From contig CAYHPY010000013.1 of assembly GCA_964358485.1 (NCBI GenBank), positions 1-57,300 on the forward strand: 57,300 bases of DNA, written 5' to 3'. The DNA is from CAYHPY01 sp964358485. Lineage in GTDB: Bacteria > Elusimicrobiota > Elusimicrobia > UBA1565 > UBA9628. The first letter of the stretch is position 1, and each line of letters begins with the position of its first letter. Below, one piece after another: positions 18,261 to 24,454 of the stretch. The position numbers and the translations under genes are program-made. The notes beneath the pieces are model-generated. The model did not search any database. It saw only the letters and a list, made by a program, of their open reading frames with translations, and had not been told where the DNA came from.

Positions 18261-18261
18261 T
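18256..18261 (+). promoter_or_regulatory. -10 box (TATAAT) before the zinc-ribbon gene
   Basis: Perfect TATAAT overlapping the aroA stop codon, 14 nt before ATG 18276; predicted leader about 7-8 nt without a ribosome site. It could start a second transcript for aroC-aroK-aroB-aroQ. No clear -35. Confidence 0.45.
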
Positions 18262-18275
18262 TTGAGCCACAGACC

Positions 18276-18845
18276 ATGAAATGCCCCAAGTGTTCCCATG
18301 ACGCGCCGAAGATGGCGCTGCGGTGCCCCAAGTGCATGGCTCCCATGCCCAAGGCGGAGCCGGCCAAGGGCCGCAAGGCGCCCGCGCCCCCTCCTGCGGC
18401 CTTCCCGATTTCTCCGGGGAACCTCGCCATCGCGGCCGCGGTTCTGATCGCCGTGGGTTCCATCCTCCTTCTGCGCCGTCATGAGGCCAAGCGGGCCGCC
18501 CTGGAGCGCCAGCAAGCCGCCGCCGCGGCCACCCGGCAGGAGGAAGAGGCGCGCCTCAAGCGGCAAAAGGCGCACGAAGAGGAGGTCACGCGCCTCAAGG
18601 CCCAGCTGGAGGAAGATGCTCGCAACGCCGCCATGAATCCCTTCCCGGCGTTCGGGGAAGGCATTCCCGCGTTTCCCGGCGCCAGGCCCGCGGGTAAAAC
18701 GCCCGGCCAAACCTCCGCGGGCACGGGGGAGAACCCGCCGCTTCCGCCGGCGTTCGACACCTCCCTTCATCCGCCCGAGGTGGTCCAGGACTTGCGCAAG
18801 GAGATCATGAAGCAAACCCAGGCCGAGCAGCACAAGGGGAACTGA
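18276..18845 (+). CDS. Zinc-ribbon, single-pass membrane protein of unknown function
   Basis: 189 residues. The N-terminus MKCPKCSHDAPKMALRCPKCMAPM holds two CPxC pairs, a zinc ribbon. A Pro/Ala-rich linker and one membrane segment (about residues 49-68, LAIAAAVLIAVGSILLL) follow, then a charged coiled coil (about 70-115, EAKRAALERQQAAAAATRQEEEARLKRQKAHEEEV). The tail is Pro/Gly-rich. It is overlapped by aroC (ATGA), so it is embedded in the aromatic operon although nothing in it suggests an enzyme. Possible roles are membrane tethering or regulation; no evidence decides. Confidence 0.75.
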   Translation: MKCPKCSHDAPKMALRCPKCMAPMPKAEPAKGRKAPAPPPAAFPISPGNLAIAAAVLIAVGSILLLRRHEAKRAALERQQAAAAATRQEEEARLKRQKAHEEEVTRLKAQLEEDARNAAMNPFPAFGEGIPAFPGARPAGKTPGQTSAGTGENPPLPPAFDTSLHPPEVVQDLRKEIMKQTQAEQHKGN

Positions 18846-20044
18846 TGGCCCTCCGCTTTTTGACCGCCGGGGAATCGCACGGCAAGGCCCTGGTGGGAAT
18901 TCTCGAGGGCGTGCCGGCGGGGCTGGCTCTGACCGAAGCCGACATCCTGGCGGATTTGTCCCGGCGCAAGCGCGGGCACGGCCGGGGCAACCGCCAGAAA
19001 ATCGAGACGGACCGTCCCCAGATTCTCTCCGGAGTCCGGCGCGGGCTCACCTTGGGTAGCCCCATCGCCCTGCTCATCGAAAACCTGGATTTCAAGAATT
19101 GGGAGCAGGTCATGGGCGCCGAACCCGCCTCCGGCCCGGCGGGGAGGGCGGTGCGGGTGCCGCGTCCCGGCCACGCGGACTTGACCGGCGCTCTCAAATA
19201 CCGTTTTCAGGACATGAGGGACGTGCTGGAGCGCTCCAGCGCCCGCGAAACCGCCATGCGGGTGGCTCTGGGCGCGGTGGCCCGCAAGCTTTTGAAGGAA
19301 TGCGGAGTGACGGTGGCCAGCCGGGTCACGGCCATCGGCGCCGCCAAGGACTCCAGTCCCGTCCCGTGCGCCGTGGCCGAGCTCAACGAGCTGGCCGACG
19401 CCTCGCCGGTGCGCTGCACCGATTCCGACACCGAACGCCGCATGGTGGCCGAGATCGACCGCGCGAAGGCCGAAGGCGACACCTTGGGCGGGGTCTTCGA
19501 GGTTTACGCCGAGGGCCTGCCGCCGGGGCTCGGAAGCTACGCCCAATGGGACCGTCGCCTGGAGGGCCCGTTGGCCGCCGCGTTCATGTCCTTGAACGCG
19601 ATCAAGGGCGTTGAGATCGGCCTGGGTTTCGAGTCCGCGCGGCGCCAGGGCTCCATGGCCCATGACGAATACGCGCCCGGAGACGGCAAGGTGGAGTACA
19701 AAACCAACCGCTCGGGCGGCATCGACGGCGGCATCAGCACCGGCCAGGCCCTGGTCATTCGCGCCGCCATGAAGCCCTTGGCGACTCTCATGAATCCGCT
19801 GGGGTCCGTGGACCTGGAGACCGGAGCGGCGGCCAAGGCCCACGTGGAGCGCTCCGACGCATGCGCCGTTCCCGCCGCCGCCGTGATCGGCGAATCATTG
19901 GCCGCGCTGGTTCTGGCGGGGGCCTTCCTGGATAAATTCGGCGGGGACTCCCTGGAGGAGCTCCTCCCCCGGATCGAGGCTTGGCGGGGCGGACTATGGG
20001 AGGGCTTCTTCGGCCGTGGCAAAAAGGAAAAGCGTTCCCGCTGA
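18845..20044 (+). CDS. aroC: Chorismate synthase
   Basis: 399 residues. It eliminates phosphate from EPSP to give chorismate, using reduced FMN. Motifs are LRFLTAGESHGKALVGILEGVPAGL, RRKRGHGRGNRQKIETD, VRVPRPGHADLTGALKY, DMRDVLERSSARETAMRVALGAVA and the C-terminal TNRSGGIDGGISTGQALVIRAAMKP. The ATG overlaps the zinc-ribbon stop; the 3' end overlaps aroK by 29 nt. Confidence 0.97.
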   Translation: MALRFLTAGESHGKALVGILEGVPAGLALTEADILADLSRRKRGHGRGNRQKIETDRPQILSGVRRGLTLGSPIALLIENLDFKNWEQVMGAEPASGPAGRAVRVPRPGHADLTGALKYRFQDMRDVLERSSARETAMRVALGAVARKLLKECGVTVASRVTAIGAAKDSSPVPCAVAELNELADASPVRCTDSDTERRMVAEIDRAKAEGDTLGGVFEVYAEGLPPGLGSYAQWDRRLEGPLAAAFMSLNAIKGVEIGLGFESARRQGSMAHDEYAPGDGKVEYKTNRSGGIDGGISTGQALVIRAAMKPLATLMNPLGSVDLETGAAAKAHVERSDACAVPAAAVIGESLAALVLAGAFLDKFGGDSLEELLPRIEAWRGGLWEGFFGRGKKEKRSR

Positions 20045-20549
20045 ACGGGTGTTTTTGACCGGCTTCATGGGCTCGGGGAAAACCGCGGTGGGCCGGCGCC
20101 TGGCGCGGCTCCTCGGCCGGCCGTTCCTGGACACCGACGCCGCCGTGGAGCGCCGCGCCGGGCGTTCGGTCGCCGCCATTTTCGCCGAGAGCGGGGAGCC
20201 CGCCTTCCGGAAATTGGAATCCTCCGCGGTGCGCCGCGCCTGCGGCCCCGGCCGGCGCGTGGTCGCCTTGGGCGGGGGGGCCTTGCTCGACCGGGCCAAT
20301 GTCCGGCGGGTCCGGGAAAGCGGGCTGCTGGTGGCCTTGACTTGCTCGGAGCCCGAGCTCTGGCGCCGCTTGAAGGGCAAGCTCGCCCTGCGCCCATTGT
20401 TTTCCGGGGACCGGCCGCGGACGCGCCTGCGAGGCCTGTTGGCGCGCCGCCGCCCGGGCTATGCAGCGGCGCATTTTTCTGTTTCGACCACGGGGCTCAC
20501 GCCCCTGGCCGTCGCGCGGCGCGTGGCGCGGCGCTTGGAGGGCCGGTGA
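20016..20549 (+). CDS. aroK: Shikimate kinase
   Basis: 177 residues. It phosphorylates shikimate with ATP. VFLTGFMGSGKTAVGRRLA is the Walker A loop, FLDTDAAVERRAGRSVAAIF holds the shikimate-binding Asp, FRKLES the conserved Arg and Glu, and VVALGGGAL the Walker B-like region. An arginine-rich lid (RPRTRLRGLLARRRPGY) follows. GTG 20016 lies inside the aroC end and gives an N-terminal MAKRKSVPAER; a later start would cut the first strand. The stop overlaps the aroB start (GTGA). Confidence 0.94.
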   Translation: MAKRKSVPAERVFLTGFMGSGKTAVGRRLARLLGRPFLDTDAAVERRAGRSVAAIFAESGEPAFRKLESSAVRRACGPGRRVVALGGGALLDRANVRRVRESGLLVALTCSEPELWRRLKGKLALRPLFSGDRPRTRLRGLLARRRPGYAAAHFSVSTTGLTPLAVARRVARRLEGR

Positions 20550-21589
20550 TCCTGCGTGTCGGTTCCGGGGCCGCCTTGCGCCCGCGCGTTTGGCTGGGAG
20601 GGGTTCGGGGCCGGCGGCTGGCCCTTTTTTCCGAACCGGAGACTTTCTCCCGCCACGGCCGCAAGGTTCTGGCGGCCCTCAAAGCCGCCGGCGCGCCCGC
20701 CGATCTTTTTCTTCTTCCGAGGGGCGAGGATGCCAAGACCCCGGAGGCGGTCCTGGACGCCGCCCGCCGCCTGCTCAAGGCCGGATTTTCCCGCGACTCG
20801 GCCGTTTTGGCCCTGGGCGGCGGGACCGTCACCGACGCCGCCGGATTTGTCGCGGCCATTTATCAGCGGGGCCTTCCGTGGGTGAGCCTTCCGACGACGC
20901 TCTTGGGTCAATTGGACGGGGGGATCGGGGGCAAGACCGGGATCAATATGCCCGAGGGCAAGAACCTGCTCGGGGCGTTTCATCAACCGTGCGCGGTCGT
21001 TTGCGACACGGATTTTCTGGAGACCCTTCCCCGGCGGGAACTGGTCTCGGGTTTGGCGGAGGCGCTTAAGATCGGCCTGACCTTCGATCCTCCCTTTTGG
21101 AATTGGCTCCGGAAAAATTGGGAACGCCTGGCCGGGGGCGACTCGGCGGCGCTGGCCCGGGCGGTCCGCGGGGCCGCGGGCTGGAAGGTTAGGATCGTGG
21201 CCCGCGACGAGCGGGAAACCAAGGGCCCCCGGGAACTGCTCAATTTCGGCCACACCCTGGGCCACGCGCTGGAAACGGCCTCCGGCCACGGGGTCCTGCG
21301 CCACGGAGAGGCGGTGATCTGGGGGATGCGCGGGGCGATTCGTTTGTCCCGGAGGTTTTCGGGCTTGCCCGCGGCGCAGGCCGACGCCGCCGAGGAGTTC
21401 CTGGCTTCCATCGAGCTTCCTCGGCCCGCGGGCGCGTCCTTGGGGAGGATTCTCTCCGCGGCCAAGAGGGACAAGAAGGTCCGCCGCGGCGCTCTGCGCT
21501 TCGTGCTCTTGCGCCGGCTCGGGAAACCCCTGGTGCGGGGCGGGATTTCGGAAAAAGCGGTGCGCGCGGTCGTCCGGGAGCTGCTATGA
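20546..21589 (+). CDS. aroB: 3-dehydroquinate synthase
   Basis: 347 residues. It cyclises DAHP to 3-dehydroquinate with NAD and a divalent metal. Motifs are LPRGEDAKTPEAVLDAARRLL, VLALGGGTVTDAAGFVAAIYQRGLPWVSLPTTLLGQLDGGIGGKTGIN, NLLGAFHQPCAVVCDTDFLETLPRRELVSGLAEALKIG and the metal-binding FGHTLGHALE. GTG 20546 overlaps the aroK stop; the open frame continues upstream but only inside aroK. Overlaps aroQ by 4 nt. Confidence 0.96.
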   Translation: MILRVGSGAALRPRVWLGGVRGRRLALFSEPETFSRHGRKVLAALKAAGAPADLFLLPRGEDAKTPEAVLDAARRLLKAGFSRDSAVLALGGGTVTDAAGFVAAIYQRGLPWVSLPTTLLGQLDGGIGGKTGINMPEGKNLLGAFHQPCAVVCDTDFLETLPRRELVSGLAEALKIGLTFDPPFWNWLRKNWERLAGGDSAALARAVRGAAGWKVRIVARDERETKGPRELLNFGHTLGHALETASGHGVLRHGEAVIWGMRGAIRLSRRFSGLPAAQADAAEEFLASIELPRPAGASLGRILSAAKRDKKVRRGALRFVLLRRLGKPLVRGGISEKAVRAVVRELL

Positions 21590-22014
21590 AAAACATCCTC
21601 GTCCTTCACGGGCCCAATCTCAATCTGCTCGGTGAGCGGGAGCCCGAGGTCTACGGCAAGGCGACCTTGGCCGAGCTCAACGCCGCGCTTTCGGCCCGCG
21701 CGCGGGCCAAAAAGGTCCGGCTGAAGATTTTCCAGGCCAACGGGGAGGGGGCGTTGATCGACCTCATGCAGCGCCATCGCAAGTGGGCCGAGGCCCTGAT
21801 TTTCAACCCTGGCGCCTACACCCATTACTCCTACGCCATCCGCGACGCCGTGAGCGCCTGCCAAATCCCGACCATCGAGGTCCATTTGAGCGACATCAAA
21901 AAACGGGAGCCGTTCCGCAGGCGTTCCGTGGTTTCGCCCGTCTGCCTGGCGCAGATTTCCGGGAAGGGCTTCGGGTCCTATTTTGAGGCGCTGGACCGGT
22001 TAATCGGCGTCTGA
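21586..22014 (+). CDS. aroQ: 3-dehydroquinate dehydratase, type II
   Basis: 142 residues, the small flavodoxin-like type II enzyme. It dehydrates 3-dehydroquinate to 3-dehydroshikimate. ILVLHGPNLNLLGEREPEVYG carries the catalytic tyrosine, ANGEGALIDLM the substrate loop, IFNPGAYTHYSYAIRDAV the catalytic Asn/His region and IEVHLSDIKKREPFRRRSVVSPVCLAQISGKG the C-terminal site. Last gene of the operon; 12 bp separate it from a convergent small gene. Shikimate dehydrogenase (aroE), the next step, is not in the window. Confidence 0.97.
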   Translation: MKNILVLHGPNLNLLGEREPEVYGKATLAELNAALSARARAKKVRLKIFQANGEGALIDLMQRHRKWAEALIFNPGAYTHYSYAIRDAVSACQIPTIEVHLSDIKKREPFRRRSVVSPVCLAQISGKGFGSYFEALDRLIGV

Positions 22015-22026
22015 GCGGTTCCTGGG

Positions 22027-22218
22027 CTAACCCTCTCCCCGCTCCCGCCACATCAAGACCGCCAACGCGCCCGCGCCCACCACGGCGGCGGCGCTCAGCC
22101 AGACCGGGATGGCTTGCCCGCCGATGACGATCGAGGTTCCGGCGATCAATCGAAACAGGTGGGCGACGGCCACCGCCGTGAAAACCATCGAGCCGACCAG
22201 AGTCGCGGGTTTGCGCAT
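22027..22218 (-). CDS. Small two-pass membrane protein
   Basis: 63 residues with two hydrophobic helices (about residues 6-26, ATLVGSMVFTAVAVAHLFRLI, and 36-57, AIPVWLSAAAVVGAGALAVLMW) and a conserved-looking loop AGTSIVIGGQAIP between them. It has its own promoter (TTGACG-17-CATACT) with 5 nt to the ATG, which strongly supports this being a real gene. Function unknown; small proteins of this shape with a V-I-G-G loop occur in several phyla as hypothetical proteins. Confidence 0.75.
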   Translation of the reverse strand: MRKPATLVGSMVFTAVAVAHLFRLIAGTSIVIGGQAIPVWLSAAAVVGAGALAVLMWRERGEG

Positions 22219-22223
22219 GCCCC

Positions 22224-22252
22224 AGTATGACCCCGGCGTCTATTTTCGTCAA
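22224..22252 (-). promoter_or_regulatory. Promoter TTGACG-17-CATACT (minus strand), leaderless
   Basis: Minus-strand -35 at 22252-22247, 17-nt spacer, CATACT at 22229-22224, then 5 nt to ATG 22218. It overlaps the stop codon of the upstream minus-strand gene. Confidence 0.7.
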
Positions 22253-23379
22253 GGGGCGGGTTCGGATTGGACCGGGGGATGGCTCTCCGGGGAAACGCCC
22301 CGCAAGTCGATGAGGCTCTTGATGGCTTCCTCGACCTTCTTCTCTTGTTGATCCTGAGGCGCGTTGATCGCGTCCTCGACTTTTTTCATGACGCCCTTGA
22401 AGATCCGGTCCACTCCGGGCGGGGCCATGAAGACCGGGGGTTTGCCGGGCAGGCGGGTCACCGGATCGTTGATCATTTCGGTGATCCGGTCCCGGAATTT
22501 CGCCAGCTCCCGCTGGACCTCCGGAGGCGCCGTTTCCTTGGGCGCGGCCCCCGGGAGGCGCGTCTGGGGATCCCGCGCCAATTTCGCCAATTGCTCCTGG
22601 AGGTTTTTGAGGGCTTGGACCTTGGATTGCTCCTCGTCGGCGTCCGCCGCGGGGGCGTCGGCGGTCGAGCCGGCGGCGGAAAGCGGTTTGACCCGGATGA
22701 TCCCGTCCAGAAAGGCCTCCACGCTCTTGGCGGCGCTGACCGAGGGAGAGTTCCGGCTCCGGAATTCCCGGTAGGCGCCGCGGGCCCGGTCGATCTGGAA
22801 GCGCACGAACCATTGGCCGCCGGTTATTAGAACGGTGATCATTCCGAATACGGCGAAGGCGCCGCCCAAGGGAGCCTCAAAAAGGATGACGGCCCCGCGA
22901 ATCCAGATCCAGCCCAGGGCCAGCCCCGGGAGTGCCCACAGGTAGGAAACGGAGTTGAGCATGATTTGAAGCAGGGCCAGCGGGGCGCAGAGCGAGAGCA
23001 GCAGGATCACGCGGTTTGCGGGTCCCCGTCCCCCCGCGATCAGGAAGGCGGGGTAAACGGAAACGCCCACCCCCGCGGCCAGGGCGGCGGCCACGGCCAG
23101 AAACACCGGGGCTAAGCCGAAGAGCAGGGCCCCTCCGGCGGTCCCGGTGGAGGCCAGATCGTAAGAGCCCAGGGCATAGGCGAGGATCATGAAGAGCCCG
23201 AAATTGGCTCCCGCCACCGGCAGGCTGGGGCGGGGGCCGCGGTGGAGGCCCTCGAGGACGGAATCCGGGAGAAAGGGAACGGTCAGGCTGTCCAAGACCA
23301 TCTGCCCAAGGCCGTAGGGTTCCTGGGGCGGGTCGAACCGGGAGGCCCCGGCGCTGAGAGAGATGTCCCCGAACGGCAT
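22249..23379 (-). CDS. Polytopic membrane protein (Yip1-like) with cytoplasmic helical tail
   Basis: 376 residues. The first part (about residues 1-205) has around five membrane helices, e.g. NFGLFMILAYALGSY, LLFGLAPVFLAVAAALAAGVGVSVYPAFL and GAFAVFGMITVLITGG, resembling Yip1-type proteins. The C-terminal part (about 205-376) is soluble, charged and helical, with two similar segments, LAKLARDPQTRLPGAAP and ITEMINDPVTRLPGKPP. ATG 23379 is fixed by a -10 box 6 nt upstream; the open frame extends 18 codons further but through the promoter. It is divergent from moxR with facing promoters, so the two may be regulated together. Confidence 0.78.
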   Translation of the reverse strand: MPFGDISLSAGASRFDPPQEPYGLGQMVLDSLTVPFLPDSVLEGLHRGPRPSLPVAGANFGLFMILAYALGSYDLASTGTAGGALLFGLAPVFLAVAAALAAGVGVSVYPAFLIAGGRGPANRVILLLSLCAPLALLQIMLNSVSYLWALPGLALGWIWIRGAVILFEAPLGGAFAVFGMITVLITGGQWFVRFQIDRARGAYREFRSRNSPSVSAAKSVEAFLDGIIRVKPLSAAGSTADAPAADADEEQSKVQALKNLQEQLAKLARDPQTRLPGAAPKETAPPEVQRELAKFRDRITEMINDPVTRLPGKPPVFMAPPGVDRIFKGVMKKVEDAINAPQDQQEKKVEEAIKSLIDLRGVSPESHPPVQSEPAP

Positions 23380-23385
23380 GTCTTG

Positions 23386-23414
23386 AGGATAGCCCCGCGG
23401 GCGCTTGGCGTCAA
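23386..23414 (-). promoter_or_regulatory. Promoter TTGACG-17-TATCCT (minus strand), leaderless
   Basis: -35 at 23414-23409, spacer 17 nt, -10 at 23391-23386, then 6 nt to ATG 23379. Confidence 0.7.
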
Positions 23415-23426
23415 GGGCGCCAGACA

Positions 23427-23455
23427 TTGACAAAACCGCCCCCGCGCCCCATAAT
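23427..23455 (+). promoter_or_regulatory. Promoter TTGACA-17-CATAAT of moxR, near-leaderless
   Basis: Consensus TTGACA at 23427-23432, 17-nt spacer, CATAAT at 23450-23455, then 8 nt to ATG 23464. Its -35 is only 12 nt from the -35 of the opposing promoter, so polymerase binding at one could exclude the other. Confidence 0.75.
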
Positions 23456-23463
23456 TAGGGGGC

Positions 23464-24417
23464 ATGGCGCCGACCGCGATAGCCGAGACCGGGGAGAAGA
23501 TCCGCCGCCTGGTCGCCTCCATCAACGAGGTGTTCGTGGGCGCGCCCTCGGTGGTCGAGCGCACCGCCGTGACCTTGCTGGCCCGCGGCCATCTCCTGAT
23601 CGAGGACGTTCCCGGGATCGGCAAAACCTTGCTCGGGGTGACCTTGGCCCATTCCATCGAGGCGTCTTTTCGGCGCATCCAGTTTACCAACGACCTTCTG
23701 CCCTCCGACATCCTGGGGCTTTCCATCTTCAATCAAAAAGACACCACCTTCGACTTCAAGCCGGGCCCGATCTTCAGCCATGTGGTGCTGGCCGACGAGA
23801 TCAACCGCTCCACCCCGAAAACCCAGTCCGCCCTTTTGGAGGCCATGAACGACCTGCAGGTGTCCATCGACGGCCGCACCCACGCCCTGCCGGCCCCGTT
23901 CATGGTGATCGCGACCCAAAATCCCGTCGAGTATCACGGGACCTTCCCGCTTCCCGAGGCCCAGCTCGACCGCTTTCTCATGCGCATCCGCGTGGGCTAC
24001 CCGTCCGTGGCCGACGAAAAGCGCATTCTCATGGAGAAGGACATCCGCCAACAGCTCAAGACCATGAAGCCGGTCTTGAAGACCGACGAGGTCCTGGCCC
24101 TTCAGGACCTGGCCGACGCGGTCCGGGTGGAGGAGGGCCTGCTGGAATACATCGTGCGCATCGCCGAGGGGACCCGGCAGTCGAAGACCGTCAAGCTGGG
24201 CCTTTCCCCGCGCGGAGGCTTGGCCGTCTGCCGGGCGGCGCGGGCCCTGGCTTTGATGCAGGGCCGGGACTACTGCGTGCCCGACGATGTGAAAAAGGTG
24301 GCGCCCTCGGTCATCGCCCATCGGATCATCCTGGACACCAACCTGTACGGCATGGCCAAGATCGACGAGGCCGAGGGCGCGGTCGAGGCCATCCTGCGGT
24401 CGATCCCCTCGCCCTGA
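23464..24417 (+). CDS. MoxR-family AAA+ ATPase
   Basis: 317 residues. Walker A is in LLIEDVPGIGKTLLGVTLA, Walker B in HVVLADEINRSTPKTQSALLEAMND, followed by sensor 1 VIATQNPVEYHGTFPLPEAQLDRFLMRI. The C-terminal lid carries GLSPRGGLAVCRAARALALMQGRDYCVPDDV. MoxR ATPases act as chaperone-like partners of DUF58 or VWA proteins; here the next gene contains the DUF58 domain, so they likely form one complex at the membrane. Confidence 0.95.
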   Translation: MAPTAIAETGEKIRRLVASINEVFVGAPSVVERTAVTLLARGHLLIEDVPGIGKTLLGVTLAHSIEASFRRIQFTNDLLPSDILGLSIFNQKDTTFDFKPGPIFSHVVLADEINRSTPKTQSALLEAMNDLQVSIDGRTHALPAPFMVIATQNPVEYHGTFPLPEAQLDRFLMRIRVGYPSVADEKRILMEKDIRQQLKTMKPVLKTDEVLALQDLADAVRVEEGLLEYIVRIAEGTRQSKTVKLGLSPRGGLAVCRAARALALMQGRDYCVPDDVKKVAPSVIAHRIILDTNLYGMAKIDEAEGAVEAILRSIPSP

Positions 24418-24418
24418 C

Positions 24419-24454
24419 AAGGCAAGCAAGTCAAGCAAGTCAATGACCGGCACC
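24419..24454. repeat. 36-nt dispersed repeat, copy 1 (tandem GCAAGTCAA inside)
   Basis: This segment between moxR and the next gene contains GCAAGTCAA twice in tandem and matches 33279-33314 at 33 of 36 positions. It runs through the ATG at 24443 and the first four codons of the DUF58-transglutaminase gene. Confidence 0.65.

Noticed and set aside
24419..24454. CRISPR repeat
   Set aside because: Only two copies 9 kb apart, without spacers or cas genes.
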